In this document: positions 16,827 through 25,495 of the stretch, one piece after another | Layout: each line of letters opens with the position of its first letter | Numbering within the stretch: the stretch's first letter is position 1 | Source: Sphingobacteriales bacterium 46-32 | GTDB taxonomy: Bacteria; Bacteroidota; Bacteroidia; Chitinophagales; Chitinophagaceae | Assembly: GCA_001898485.1 (NCBI GenBank) | Contig: MKTY01000020.1 | Coordinates: 310,001-374,000, forward strand | Direction of reading: 5' to 3' | DNA: 64,000 nucleotides | Notes under the pieces: generated by a model | Database searches by the model: none | What the model saw: the letters and a program-made list of their open reading frames with translations, nothing else | What the model was told of the DNA's origin: nothing | Program-made: the position numbers and the translations under genes

Positions 16827-16909
16827 CCAGATTGGTTTTCCCCAAAATCAGAAAGGGGTATAGTTTTTGCACGAAAAACACATTGCAACTATATTTTGGA
16901 AAAACCTTG

Positions 16910-16940
16910 CAAAGCAGCTTATCCGGGCTGCTTTGTTACT
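16910..16940 (+). terminator. Terminator of the L,D-transpeptidase gene
   Basis: Perfect 9-bp stem CAAAGCAGC (16910-16918) / GCTGCTTTG (16927-16935), followed by a short T-containing tail. It lies directly before repeat locus R4. Confidence 0.65.
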
Positions 16941-16942
16941 TT

Positions 16943-17036
16943 GATAAGGTAAAAGGTGGAAGGCAGAAGGCAAAGGGCAATATGATTTCCTTTTACCCTC
17001 TACCTTTTACCCTCTACCTTTTATCTTCCACCTCTC
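16943..17036. repeat. Modular repeat locus R4: inverted A-module arms at a convergent junction
   Basis: The left arm (16943-16980) is 7-mer purine-rich AAGGTGG/AAGGCAG units. The right arm (16987-17036) is the pyrimidine-rich complement (CTTTTACC, CTCTACC units). Transcripts arriving from either side could fold the arms into a long imperfect hairpin between the L,D-transpeptidase (+) and acs (-) genes. Confidence 0.85.
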
Positions 17037-17037
17037 T

Positions 17038-18975
17038 CTATAGCTTTCCTTCCTTAATCTGATCAACCACTCCCGGATCAAGCAGCGTAGACGTATCTCC
17101 CAGATTTTGTGTTTCGCCTTCGGCTATTTTGCGGAGTATACGACGCATGATCTTTCCACTACGGGTTTTTGGCAGACCTGATACAAACTGAATCTTATCG
17201 GGTTTGGCAATAGGTCCGATAATACGGCTCACGGTTTGCAGAATATCCTGACGGGTAAGATTTGCATCTCCGTGCAGATTACCATATATAACATAGGCAT
17301 AAATGCCCTGCCCTTTTACATCATGGGGGTAACCCACCACGGCACTTTCCACTACGCCCGCATGCATATTAATAGCATTTTCCACCTCTGCGGTGCCAAT
17401 GCGGTGACCGCTTACATTCAACACATCGTCTACGCGGCCGGTAATGCGATAATTGCCCGCTGCATCGCGCAACGCGCCATCGCCCGTGAAATAAAGATTC
17501 TCGTAAGTGGCAAAATAGTTTTGACGACAACGTTCATGATCGCCATAGGTAGTGCGTAATATGCCTGGCCAGGGACCTTTGATACAGAGATTTCCTTTAT
17601 AAATACCCTGCTCATCGGCCTCCGTGATCTCCTTACCATTCTCATCAACCAGTACAGGCTGCACACCGGGCATGGGCAGAGTAGCCCAGGAAGGCACACC
17701 GGGGGTAATACCAGCCATATTGGAGATCAGTACTCCGCCTGTTTCTGTTTGCCACCAGGTATCCACAATGGGACATTTCTTTTTACCAATATGCTCATCG
17801 TACCAGTGCCAGGCTTCTTCGTTGATCGGCTCTCCCACAGTTCCCAGCACCTTCAGCGACGACAGGTCCTTGCCCGCAAGCGGTTCCAGGCCAAAACCCA
17901 TCAGACTGCGGATGGCGGTAGGTGCAGTATAAAGAATATTCACCTTATGCTTATCGACAATATCCCAGAACCGGCCTGCATCGGGCCAGGTAGGCACCCC
18001 TTCAAACATCAGCGAAGTACCACCTGCACTCAGCGGACCGTATACTATATAACTATGCCCGGTGATCCAGCCAATATCGGCTGTACAGAAGTGAATATCG
18101 CCGGGGCGATACTGAAATACGTTTACAAATGTATAGTTGGTCCATACCATATATCCTCCGCAGGTATGCACCACACCTTTAGGTTTGCCCGTACTGCCCG
18201 ATGTATACAAAATAAACAGCGGATCTTCTGCATCTACCTGCTCGGCAGGGAAAGAGACCACACCATCCTTTTCGATCTGTGTTTCGGCATGTTCCATTTC
18301 ATCTTCCCACCACACATCGCGGCCCTTGATCATTGACACGGGAGTGCGGGTACGGGTATATACAATCACACGTTTTACGGTGCGGTTGCCGATGAGTGCG
18401 TCATCGATTACATTTTTCAGCGGAATATCTTTTGCTCCTCTGTAGGCGCCATCGCACGTAATGATAAATTCGGCCTGAGCATCCTGCAGGCGATCGGCAA
18501 TACTTTGCGCACTAAAACCACCAAAGATCACACTGTGAATGGCACCAATACGGGCGCAGCCGAGTACCGCATAAACCAGTTCGGGCACCATGCCCATATA
18601 AATACACACGCGGTCGCCTTTCTTCACTCCATTGTTTATAAGCATCTGGGCCACCTGGCATACACGCTTGTGCAACCGATTATACGTTACCACCCGCACA
18701 CGCTCTTCGGGATTGTTGGGCTCCCATATGATAGCGGGTTTATCGCCAAGCGCAGGCAGATGCCTGTCTATGCAGTTTTCGGTGATATTGAGTTTTGCAC
18801 CTTTAAACCATTCAATTTTCGGTTCCTTAAAATTCCAGTCAAGTACTTTATCCCACTTGCGGTGCCAGTGAAAATGCTCCGCCACATCGCCCCAGAATTT
18901 TTCGGGTTCTTCTATACTTGATGCGTACGCTTGTTTGTATTGATCCAGACTGCGTATCTGGTAAGGATATGACAT
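17038..18975 (-). CDS. acs: Acetyl-CoA synthetase
   Basis: 645-residue AMP-forming acetate:CoA ligase. Adenylate-forming motifs include YTSGSTGKPKGVVH, the DTWWQTETGG acetate-pocket block, and the C-terminal SGKIMRRILRKIAEG with the catalytic Lys608, which is the residue acetylated in Acs proteins generally. The N-terminal YKQAYASSIEEPEKFWG segment is standard. It converts acetate, ATP and CoA to acetyl-CoA. It is convergent with the L,D-transpeptidase and divergent from an MFS permease gene. Confidence 0.97.
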   Translation of the reverse strand: MSYPYQIRSLDQYKQAYASSIEEPEKFWGDVAEHFHWHRKWDKVLDWNFKEPKIEWFKGAKLNITENCIDRHLPALGDKPAIIWEPNNPEERVRVVTYNRLHKRVCQVAQMLINNGVKKGDRVCIYMGMVPELVYAVLGCARIGAIHSVIFGGFSAQSIADRLQDAQAEFIITCDGAYRGAKDIPLKNVIDDALIGNRTVKRVIVYTRTRTPVSMIKGRDVWWEDEMEHAETQIEKDGVVSFPAEQVDAEDPLFILYTSGSTGKPKGVVHTCGGYMVWTNYTFVNVFQYRPGDIHFCTADIGWITGHSYIVYGPLSAGGTSLMFEGVPTWPDAGRFWDIVDKHKVNILYTAPTAIRSLMGFGLEPLAGKDLSSLKVLGTVGEPINEEAWHWYDEHIGKKKCPIVDTWWQTETGGVLISNMAGITPGVPSWATLPMPGVQPVLVDENGKEITEADEQGIYKGNLCIKGPWPGILRTTYGDHERCRQNYFATYENLYFTGDGALRDAAGNYRITGRVDDVLNVSGHRIGTAEVENAINMHAGVVESAVVGYPHDVKGQGIYAYVIYGNLHGDANLTRQDILQTVSRIIGPIAKPDKIQFVSGLPKTRSGKIMRRILRKIAEGETQNLGDTSTLLDPGVVDQIKEGKL

Positions 18976-19038
18976 ACAATATTTTTTTGGGTCCTAAATG
19001 TACTGAATGCTAACGCTCGGGAAAAATTATATCCGTAA

Positions 19039-19209
19039 ATGAGTATATTTATGCTAACCAAAGCTGCTCTGATTTTATCTATGCCAGCCACATTACCGAT
19101 TGCCTGTTGCCTCTGTCCGGTTTCTATGCCTGCACAAAACCCTTATGCGCCATCGGCACCATCGGATAACTGCTGCGGATATCAGCCATCTTATCTATTT
19201 TATCATTAA
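19039..19209 (+). CDS. Possible 56-residue Cys-rich small protein
   Basis: This short frame lies in the 381-bp gap between acs and the MFS gene. It would encode a moderately hydrophobic N-terminus (MLTKAALILSMPATLPIACC) with Cys pairs (ACCLC, DNCCG) and a Tyr-rich end. There is no promoter, terminator or recognised family, so it could be chance. The rest of the gap (18976-19038 and 19210-19356) shows nothing beyond AT-rich upstream DNA. Confidence 0.2.
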   Translation: MSIFMLTKAALILSMPATLPIACCLCPVSMPAQNPYAPSAPSDNCCGYQPSYLFYH

Positions 19210-19356
19210 TAAAAAAGGACAGGCGTCTCTCTCAATCTTATGCAGCATTTAATCAGGATATATTTCTGTTTGCCCGCATGGCTACTGCCGGCGTAATTTT
19301 TTTTCCAAACCATTATTCATAATTAATAATCCCTGTCTGGAACAACCAACCCATTT

Positions 19357-20925
19357 ATGAATTCAGTAAGTAATAAGAAAGGACTGGCCGGTATCATTGC
19401 CGCTTCGTCGGTAGGTACACTAATAGAGTGGTACGACTTTTACATTTTCGGCAGCCTGGCACCCGTTATTGCCACCAAATTTTTTCCCGAGGGCAATCCC
19501 ACACTTGCGCTACTTTCCACACTGGCCACTTTTGCCGCCGGCTTTGTAGTAAGGCCTTTTGGCGCCCTGGTATTTGGCCGTCTTGGCGACCTGGTAGGCC
19601 GCAAGTACACCTTTTTGCTGACGCTGGTACTGATGGGTCTGTCTACTTTTCTTATTGGCTGTGTTCCTGCATTTGAAACAATCGGCTATCTGGCCCCGGT
19701 GCTGGTACTCGTTTTACGCCTGCTGCAGGGTCTCGCCCTGGGCGGTGAATATGGTGGCGCTGCCACCTATGTGGCAGAACATTCACCGGCGCACCAGCGT
19801 GGCTTCTGGACCTCATGGATACAAACTACGGCTACAGTCGGACTCTTCCTTTCGCTGCTGGTGATTATTTCAGTTAAAGGAATGATGAATGAAAATGCCT
19901 TTGCCGACTGGGGCTGGCGTATTCCCTTCTGGGTATCCATTATAATGGTAGGTATTTCGATCGTGATTCGCATGCGCATGCATGAATCACCCTTATTTGC
20001 ACGTGCCAAGGCGGAAGGGAAAGTATCTGCCAATCCACTGAAAGAAAGTTTCGGCCATCGTTTCAATTTCAAGTTTGTACTGCTCGCACTTTTTGGTGCT
20101 ACCATGGGCCAGGGTGTGATCTGGTATACCGGGCAATTTTATGCATTGAGTTTTGTACAAAATACATTGTGGGTAGACGTGTCGCAAGCCAGTCGGCTTA
20201 TTATGTGGGCGTTGCTGTTTGCTACACCCTTCTTTGTATTCTTTGGCTGGCTTTCGGACCGCATTGGCCGCAAATGGATCATGCTGCTGGGTATGCTGAT
20301 AGCAGTTGTATGCTACCGGCCTATCTACTCGGCCATGTATAATGCGGGCAGTGTAACTCAGAAGCAGGAAACAGACAGGAGCAGCAGTATGCAAATGGCC
20401 GCCGACCTGCATCATGCCGGCGACAGCATACGCAGTACGGTTACTACTTATCAGTATAACGATGGCACTGTGATGGAAGAAACGGTGAAAGAAAAAATAC
20501 ATGCCAACCCGAGCATGGCAGATAGTAAAAAAGATATTGTCCGCAGCCGTGTGGTCACACTTGATGAAGGATCGTTTCGCAAACTGGCCTTACTTGTTTT
20601 TATCCAGGTCATTTTTGTAACGATGGTATATGGGCCTATTGCAGCTTTTCTCGTGGAAATGTTCCCCACCCGCATCCGCTATACGTCCATGTCACTCCCT
20701 TATCATATCGGCAATGGTATTTTCGGAGGCCTGTTGCCTGCCATCGCGTTGTTTCTTACTACCAAGGCTACGCAGGCCAACGAAGCGGCCGCAAAACTGG
20801 GCAAAGAATTGCCGTATGACAAACCTTATCTCGAAGGATTGTGGTATCCAATACTATTAGCCGCTGTGTGCTTTGTAATAGGCGCACTGTACATCAATGG
20901 AAAAGACAGACGCATCGACGATTAA
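19357..20925 (+). CDS. MFS transporter, metabolite:H+ symporter (MHS) family
   Basis: 522 residues with about 12 membrane helices. The N-terminus SSVGTLIEWYDFYIFGSLAPVIA is the hallmark of the ProP/KgtP/ShiA metabolite-symporter branch. RPFGALVFGRLGDLVGRKY is the MFS loop-2 signature, and LSDRIGRKW marks the loop 8-9 copy. Between about residues 330 and 405 lies an unusual polar insertion (KQETDRSSSMQMAADLHHAG and following) that interrupts the C-terminal half. Its position next to acs suggests a carboxylate substrate, but that is inference only. A small membrane-protein gene follows after 32 nt. Confidence 0.88.
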   Translation: MNSVSNKKGLAGIIAASSVGTLIEWYDFYIFGSLAPVIATKFFPEGNPTLALLSTLATFAAGFVVRPFGALVFGRLGDLVGRKYTFLLTLVLMGLSTFLIGCVPAFETIGYLAPVLVLVLRLLQGLALGGEYGGAATYVAEHSPAHQRGFWTSWIQTTATVGLFLSLLVIISVKGMMNENAFADWGWRIPFWVSIIMVGISIVIRMRMHESPLFARAKAEGKVSANPLKESFGHRFNFKFVLLALFGATMGQGVIWYTGQFYALSFVQNTLWVDVSQASRLIMWALLFATPFFVFFGWLSDRIGRKWIMLLGMLIAVVCYRPIYSAMYNAGSVTQKQETDRSSSMQMAADLHHAGDSIRSTVTTYQYNDGTVMEETVKEKIHANPSMADSKKDIVRSRVVTLDEGSFRKLALLVFIQVIFVTMVYGPIAAFLVEMFPTRIRYTSMSLPYHIGNGIFGGLLPAIALFLTTKATQANEAAAKLGKELPYDKPYLEGLWYPILLAAVCFVIGALYINGKDRRIDD

Positions 20926-20957
20926 AACATTATTCATTTTTTTAAACGCATTTGTAT

Positions 20958-21197
20958 ATGAACTCAATAAAAAAATACCTCGGTTTTGTATGGCTGGCGC
21001 TGGCTGCTGCTGCCGGTTATTACCTGATCATTTCGCAGGCCATTCCCAAGTTTGAAAGTGATAAGCCCGAAGACAGGATACCGGCCATTATTTATGCGTT
21101 TATCCTCACACCCATCATTGTAGGAGGCCTGGGGGTGTTTGGTTATTATTGTCTGCGGGGTGAATATGCTGATGATTCCAAAAAACAAACTCTCTGA
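20958..21197 (+). CDS. Small two-helix membrane protein, 79 residues
   Basis: Two membrane helices: FVWLALAAAAGYYLIISQA (about 10-28) and YAFILTPIIVGGLGVFGYYCL (about 47-67). They are joined by an acidic loop (KFESDKPEDRIP), and the tail is polar. The ATG at 20958 is the only ATG choice. Spacing and strand make it part of the MFS transcript, so it may be an accessory subunit. No named family is recognised. Confidence 0.7.
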   Translation: MNSIKKYLGFVWLALAAAAGYYLIISQAIPKFESDKPEDRIPAIIYAFILTPIIVGGLGVFGYYCLRGEYADDSKKQTL

Positions 21198-21217
21198 TAA
21201 GGGCTGCTTATCAGAGA
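21191..21217. terminator. Perfect 10-bp hairpin overlapping the stop codon of the small membrane gene
   Basis: TCTCTGATAA (21191-21200) pairs with TTATCAGAGA (21208-21217) around a 7-nt loop. There is no T-run on the + side but an A-rich left flank, so it would work better as a terminator for minus-strand transcription or as an mRNA 3'-end stabiliser. Confidence 0.5.
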
Positions 21218-21307
21218 AACCTGCCCATACCCCGGATTACTACTATTTACTAAATATCTATTTCTAACTTTATGCCGTAACCTTTTCGTAAATAAAACCT
21301 TATACCT

Positions 21308-21619
21308 ATGGGCGAGAGAATTGAAGTACTTGAAAAGTCAGTTTTGGCTATTGATGCTGAAATCAAAGCAGTGGGTCAGGCCATTACTGCCGGTTTTAAA
21401 AAGACAGATACCAATTTTGAACAAATTGTGAAAGAAATAGCGTCTATCCACAGAGATTTGGACAGGCTGAACAAGAAAGTAGATGACTTAAAAGGCGATA
21501 CACATGACGGCTTTGAAGATGTGGGAATGAAGCTGGAAAATCTGACCGATGAAATTGTAAAAATTGGGAAAGTGACCGGATATGACGAAACTTTTGAAAA
21601 TCTTAAGGGGCTAAATTAA
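21308..21619 (+). CDS. Coiled-coil protein of unknown function, 103 residues
   Basis: The whole chain is hydrophilic with heptad spacing, for example EVLEKSVLAIDAEIKAVGQ and IHRDLDRLNKKVDDLKGD, suggesting a soluble coiled-coil oligomer. There is no signal peptide, no Cys and no recognised domain. It stands alone, with its own terminator overlapping the stop. The pattern recalls small DUF-type leucine-zipper proteins found singly in Bacteroidota genomes, but I cannot name it. Confidence 0.7.
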   Translation: MGERIEVLEKSVLAIDAEIKAVGQAITAGFKKTDTNFEQIVKEIASIHRDLDRLNKKVDDLKGDTHDGFEDVGMKLENLTDEIVKIGKVTGYDETFENLKGLN

Positions 21620-21634
21620 GCCCCGTTTTATTTT
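21607..21634 (+). terminator. Terminator overlapping the stop codon of the coiled-coil gene
   Basis: GGGGCT (21607-21612) pairs with AGCCCC (21619-21624), followed by a T-rich tract. The TAA stop (21617-21619) lies in the loop and stem base. Confidence 0.75.
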
Positions 21635-21721
21635 CCTTTTATCGTTTAAGAAACCTTTGATGAGCCGCGTACGCGAACCACTATCAGTCAAAAAGCCGGT
21701 TCACCCCTCAAATTTTAACAA

Positions 21722-21766
21722 ACAGGCGTTAGGCAATTTATTAATAATGAATACCTTAGCGCCTGT
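21722..21766. repeat. Inverted repeat in the gap before the carbonic anhydrase region
   Basis: ACAGGCGTTAGG (21722-21733) and CCTTAGCGCCTGT (21754-21766) are near-complementary arms around an AT-rich 20-nt loop. It is flanked by AT-rich DNA and the palindrome cgcgtacgcg at 21666-21675. It does not look like a tRNA, and its role is unknown. Confidence 0.5.
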
Positions 21767-21818
21767 CTGATTTCTGTAAACTTTACATGAACAAGTTTCA
21801 GTATTGGCTGTTATAGTG

Positions 21819-21826
21819 TATTTTTG
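21819..21826 (+). promoter_or_regulatory. -7 box (TATTTTTG) before the small His-rich exported protein
   Basis: TAnnTTTG match ending 6 nt before the GTG at 21833, with a weak TTTC at about -33 (19-nt spacing). It implies a leaderless or nearly leaderless transcript. Confidence 0.45.
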
Positions 21827-21832
21827 CCACAC

Positions 21833-22204
21833 GTGAAAAAAAGGAATTCATCATATAAGCTACGGCAGATCTTCAGCAGCCTGTTCATGATTATGACGCT
21901 GCTGTGGATGACGGTGAGCGCCCCCTTCGTGGTAGCTGCCAGCCATCTGCTTGCACAGGAGCGGCAGGTACACTGGAGTGACCTGTCTGATAATGATGAG
22001 CAGTCCTGCAATCCATTTGGCAACAATACAGAAGAAAAAGCTTCTTCGCCTTCCACTACATTTTCGGAAGAATACCTGCATCATACCGATGAGCATTTTC
22101 ACGCGGCCGAGCTGGCCAGCCAGCATTCCCGCTGCCAGGCAGTAAAGGAATATGTGGCTTTTCATGGCGAAATGTTATGCCCTCCCCCCAATACCATCGC
22201 CTGA
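21833..22204 (+). CDS. Small exported His-rich protein next to the carbonic anhydrase genes
   Basis: About 123 residues from a GTG start. The N-terminus is basic, then hydrophobic (FSSLFMIMTLLWMTVSAPFVVAA), fitting a signal peptide. The mature part is polar, with a His-rich run YLHHTDEHFHAAELASQHSRC and three Cys overall. The His cluster could bind zinc or another metal. Its place upstream of two zinc-dependent carbonic anhydrases and a SulP transporter hints at a joint role, which is inference. I know no named family. The next 190 bp contain a short hairpin (22338-22353) and no gene. Confidence 0.65.
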   Translation: MKKRNSSYKLRQIFSSLFMIMTLLWMTVSAPFVVAASHLLAQERQVHWSDLSDNDEQSCNPFGNNTEEKASSPSTTFSEEYLHHTDEHFHAAELASQHSRCQAVKEYVAFHGEMLCPPPNTIA

Positions 22205-22395
22205 TGGTGTTTATCCGGCCTGAATAAGCCTGGCTACGGATTTGTTATCTCTTTTTTGATCTGAATTTTTAGTACAACCTTTTTTTGAGTGTATACGTGG
22301 GTCTATCCGTGTCGCTAAGGCAATGGTGATGGCCGCGCCAGCTGCATAGCTGGTGACCAACCTGTAATTATTAACCCTATAATATTATATAGACA

Positions 22396-23055
22396 ATGAG
22401 AACACATACCAAAGAGTTTCAGGAAAACCTGACCCCCGAGCAAGCCTTCGATGTTTTAGTGGAGGGCAATAAGCGCTTTACGGGTAATCTGAAAGTAAAC
22501 CGCGACCTGCTGCGCCAGATGGATGAGACAGCTACAGGACAGTATCCTTTTGCAGTAGCCCTCAGCTGCATGGATAGCCGTACATCTGTTGAGCTCATTT
22601 TTGACCAGGGCATTGGCGATATTTTCAGCATTCGCATTGCCGGCAATGTGGTCAACGACGACATTATTGGCAGCATGGAATATGCCTGTGCAGCTGCCGG
22701 TTCCAAGCTGATTGTGGTACTGGGTCACACACGCTGCGGTGCTGTAAAAGGTGCCTGCGAGCATGTAAAGCTCGGCAAACTCACATCGCTGCTGAACAAG
22801 ATTGAACCGGCCATTGAAAAAACAACAGCTGCCCGCGAGCATCTGCCTACACACGAATATGCCGAAGTAGTGGCCCAGGCCAATGTGTTGCATAGTATGG
22901 AAGAGATACTGGAACGCAGTGCCATACTCCGTGGTCTGTTTGAAGAAGGTAAGATCGGCATTGTTGGCGGTATATATAATATCGAAAACGGCCGGGTGAA
23001 TTTTATCAGCAAAATGTTTGAAAAAGCAACTCAGCTGAAAGAAATGGCGGTATAA
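22396..23055 (+). CDS. Beta-class carbonic anhydrase (first copy)
   Basis: 219 residues. Zinc ligands and the catalytic dyad are in place: SCMDSR (Cys58, Asp60, Arg62) and GHTRCGAVKGA (His111, Cys114). The enzyme interconverts CO2 and bicarbonate. There is no signal peptide, so it is cytoplasmic. The sequence differs clearly from the second copy at 24774 (HTRCGA versus HYGCGG type), so the two belong to different subclades rather than being a recent duplication. The SulP gene follows after 66 nt. Confidence 0.95.
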   Translation: MRTHTKEFQENLTPEQAFDVLVEGNKRFTGNLKVNRDLLRQMDETATGQYPFAVALSCMDSRTSVELIFDQGIGDIFSIRIAGNVVNDDIIGSMEYACAAAGSKLIVVLGHTRCGAVKGACEHVKLGKLTSLLNKIEPAIEKTTAAREHLPTHEYAEVVAQANVLHSMEEILERSAILRGLFEEGKIGIVGGIYNIENGRVNFISKMFEKATQLKEMAV

Positions 23056-23121
23056 GCCATTGCAATATCCAAATCCCTTTTATATAAATATCATATTCTC
23101 TCACATTAAAATAGTTATTCT

Positions 23122-24759
23122 ATGTCAGCACGTCCAGGTGCAAAAGATTATCTCAAAAGCCTTTCCAGCGATTTACCTGCATCCATTGTGGTATTTCTGG
23201 TGGCGCTGCCCCTGTGTTTGGGTGTAGCTCTGGCCTCTAATGCCCCCTTGTTTAGTGGTATCATTGCCGGGGTGGTAGGTGGTATTGTGGTTGGTATTGC
23301 CAGCCGTTCACATCTGAGTGTAAGTGGTCCGGCTGCCGGCCTTACTGCTATCGTTGCTGCAGCCCTGCTTACCCTGCCATCTTTCGAAGCCTTTCTGGTA
23401 GCTGTGGTCATAGCCGGTGTATTACAGATCCTGTTCGGCTTTCTGAAGGCAGGTATCGTAGGCGATTATGTACCCAATGCCGTGATCAAGGGCATGCTGG
23501 CCGCAATTGGCCTGATCCTGATTCTGAACCAGTTTCCGCATCTGCTGGGTGATGATTCACATTTTGAAACAGATGAAGGCGTGGTACAGGAAAAGGGAAA
23601 TATATTTTCCAATTTAGTCAATGCTTTTGCCCATATCACACCCGTTGCGCTGCTGATTGGTGGTGTATGCCTGGCCTTTCATTTTATTTGGGAAAAACTG
23701 GTAGCTGGCCGCAAAGGTTTCATACGCCTGGTACCCGCTCCGCTGCTGGTAGTACTGATTGGCGTGGGCATCAATTTTTTCTTTGTGAATTCGGGCAGCA
23801 ATGCCTTAAAAGGCGAGCATCTGGTAATCATTCCCCAGGCACAATCTGCCGGCGAGTTTTTCTCTTTCTTTGCCCGCCCCGACTGGAGCCAGATACTAAC
23901 GCCCCAGGTTTGGATCACGGGTATTACCATTGCTCTTGTAGCCAGTCTCGAAAGCCTGCTGAGTATTGAGGCTATTGACGACCTCGACCCTTATCAGCGT
24001 GTAACACCCACCAACCGTGAGCTGAAAGCACAGGGATTGGGCAACCTGGTATCAGGTCTGCTGGGTGGTCTGCCGGTGACAAGTGTGATCGTACGCTCAT
24101 CGGCCAACGTAAACTCCGGTGCCCGTACCAAGATGTCGACTATATATCATGGTACATTGCTGCTGCTGTGTGTGGCCCTGATTCCAGGCCTGCTCAACCT
24201 CATACCCAAAGCAGCCCTGGCCGCTGTACTGATCTTTACCGGTTATAAACTGGCCAAACCTGCCCTGTTCGTGGCATTTTATAAAAAAGGAATGGATCAG
24301 TTTATTCCCTTTGTGGTGACCATTGCCGCCATCCTGGCAACCGACCTCCTTAAGGGGGTAATCATTGGTATTGGCGTGGGATTATTCTTTGTGATCAGAA
24401 GCAATTTCCGCTCTGCGGTATTTGTGGTAAATGATAATAACAAGTTTCTGTTCCGCTTGCGCAAAGACGTGTCATTTCTTAATAAACCTATCATCAAACA
24501 TAAACTGGAAAAAGTGCCGGAAGGATCTTATGTACTGATTGATGCATCGCGCGCAGACTTTATTGACAAAGACATTGTAGAGACCATCGAAGATTTCATG
24601 ATACATGCGCCGCTCAAACAGATTCGCGTAGAACTGAAACTGAGTGGCAACAAAGATCAGGGCTTCTCTAAAAAACTCATCGAGTCATACAGCACGGATG
24701 GTCATTATACCCGCACACACGACAAACAGATAAAAGAAGTAGAATTGCAGAAACAATAA
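23122..24759 (+). CDS. SulP-family anion transporter with STAS domain (bicarbonate transporter candidate)
   Basis: 545 residues. The SulP core starts [26 protein letters not shown], with about 12-14 membrane segments. [18 protein letters not shown] and [26 protein letters not shown] are typical signatures. A reduced STAS domain fills the C-terminus (about 450-545: [20 protein letters not shown]). Members include BicA-type Na+/bicarbonate and sulfate transporters. Being sandwiched between two carbonic anhydrase genes argues for bicarbonate; the ion is not provable from sequence. Confidence 0.93.
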   Translation: MSARPGAKDYLKSLSSDLPASIVVFLVALPLCLGVALASNAPLFSGIIAGVVGGIVVGIASRSHLSVSGPAAGLTAIVAAALLTLPSFEAFLVAVVIAGVLQILFGFLKAGIVGDYVPNAVIKGMLAAIGLILILNQFPHLLGDDSHFETDEGVVQEKGNIFSNLVNAFAHITPVALLIGGVCLAFHFIWEKLVAGRKGFIRLVPAPLLVVLIGVGINFFFVNSGSNALKGEHLVIIPQAQSAGEFFSFFARPDWSQILTPQVWITGITIALVASLESLLSIEAIDDLDPYQRVTPTNRELKAQGLGNLVSGLLGGLPVTSVIVRSSANVNSGARTKMSTIYHGTLLLLCVALIPGLLNLIPKAALAAVLIFTGYKLAKPALFVAFYKKGMDQFIPFVVTIAAILATDLLKGVIIGIGVGLFFVIRSNFRSAVFVVNDNNKFLFRLRKDVSFLNKPIIKHKLEKVPEGSYVLIDASRADFIDKDIVETIEDFMIHAPLKQIRVELKLSGNKDQGFSKKLIESYSTDGHYTRTHDKQIKEVELQKQ

Positions 24760-24773
24760 AGCCATTTTCTTAT

Positions 24774-25409
24774 ATGCACTCATACGAAAGACTCTTACTG
24801 GAAAACAAAGCCTGGGCCGCTGAAAAAATCGCGGATGATCCCGATTTTTTCAAACGCCTGTCCAAAATCCAAACGCCCGATTTTCTATGGATAGGCTGCA
24901 GCGATAGCCGTGTGCCTGCCAATGAGATTACGGGTACCCAGCCAGGCGAGATATTTGTGCACCGCAATGTGGCCAACCTGGTGGTAAATACGGATGTAAA
25001 TTTCCTGAGCGTGCTGGACTATGCAGTGAATCACCTGAAGGTAAACCATGTAATTGTATGCGGGCATTATGGCTGTGGGGGCGTGCAGGCTGCTATGACA
25101 CGCAAGGACTATAAGCCGGTGCTCAATATGTGGCTGCGCAATATCAAAGACGTGATCCGCATCCATAAAGCCGAGCTCGATGCTATTACAGATGAAGAAC
25201 AGCGCGTAAACCGTCTCGTAGAATTGAATGTAATCGAACAGGTAAAAAATCTGGCCCGCAAATCAAGTATTCAGCGCGCCTGGAGAAATGAACAGCGGCC
25301 ACATCTGCATGGCTGGGTATATGGACTCAAAGACGGGCTTATCAATCCTGTATTTGAGCTGCCTGCCGGCTCCGATGTAGACGATATCTATACGCTCGAC
25401 GACCTCTGA
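24774..25409 (+). CDS. can: Beta-class carbonic anhydrase (second copy, Can-like)
   Basis: 211 residues. Zinc ligands are Cys42 in [12 protein letters not shown], then His98 and Cys101 in [12 protein letters not shown]. The RNVANLV block and the C-terminal [13 protein letters not shown] match the E. coli Can type closely. It starts 14 nt after the SulP stop, so it is in the same transcript, and a strong terminator follows. Confidence 0.95.
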   Translation: MHSYERLLLENKAWAAEKIADDPDFFKRLSKIQTPDFLWIGCSDSRVPANEITGTQPGEIFVHRNVANLVVNTDVNFLSVLDYAVNHLKVNHVIVCGHYGCGGVQAAMTRKDYKPVLNMWLRNIKDVIRIHKAELDAITDEEQRVNRLVELNVIEQVKNLARKSSIQRAWRNEQRPHLHGWVYGLKDGLINPVFELPAGSDVDDIYTLDDL

Positions 25410-25430
25410 CACATTTGCATAAAAGCCATG

Positions 25431-25466
25431 AAACCGTCCCACAGCAATGCGGGGCGGTTTTTTATT
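25431..25466 (+). terminator. Terminator of the carbonic anhydrase-SulP operon
   Basis: AAACCGTCCC (25431-25440) pairs with GGGGCGGTTT (25451-25460) with one G-U pair, followed by a T-run. Confidence 0.85.
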
Positions 25467-25483
25467 TTAAAAGATGAATGATG

Positions 25484-25491
25484 TAGGTTTG
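25484..25491 (+). promoter_or_regulatory. -7 box (TAGGTTTG) directly before gldA
   Basis: TAnnTTTG ends only 4 nt before the gldA ATG. The upstream -33 position falls in the T-rich terminator tail and is not a clear TTG. Confidence 0.4.
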
Positions 25492-25495
25492 TAGT

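Noticed and set aside
21660-21770. tRNA-like gene suggested by nested arms
   Set aside because: The arms do not form an acceptor, D, anticodon and T-loop arrangement, and there is no GTTCRA-type T-loop or CCA context.
22338-22353. Short hairpin before the first carbonic anhydrase as a riboswitch
   Set aside because: Only a 6-bp stem with a 4-nt loop; no known riboswitch core is visible.
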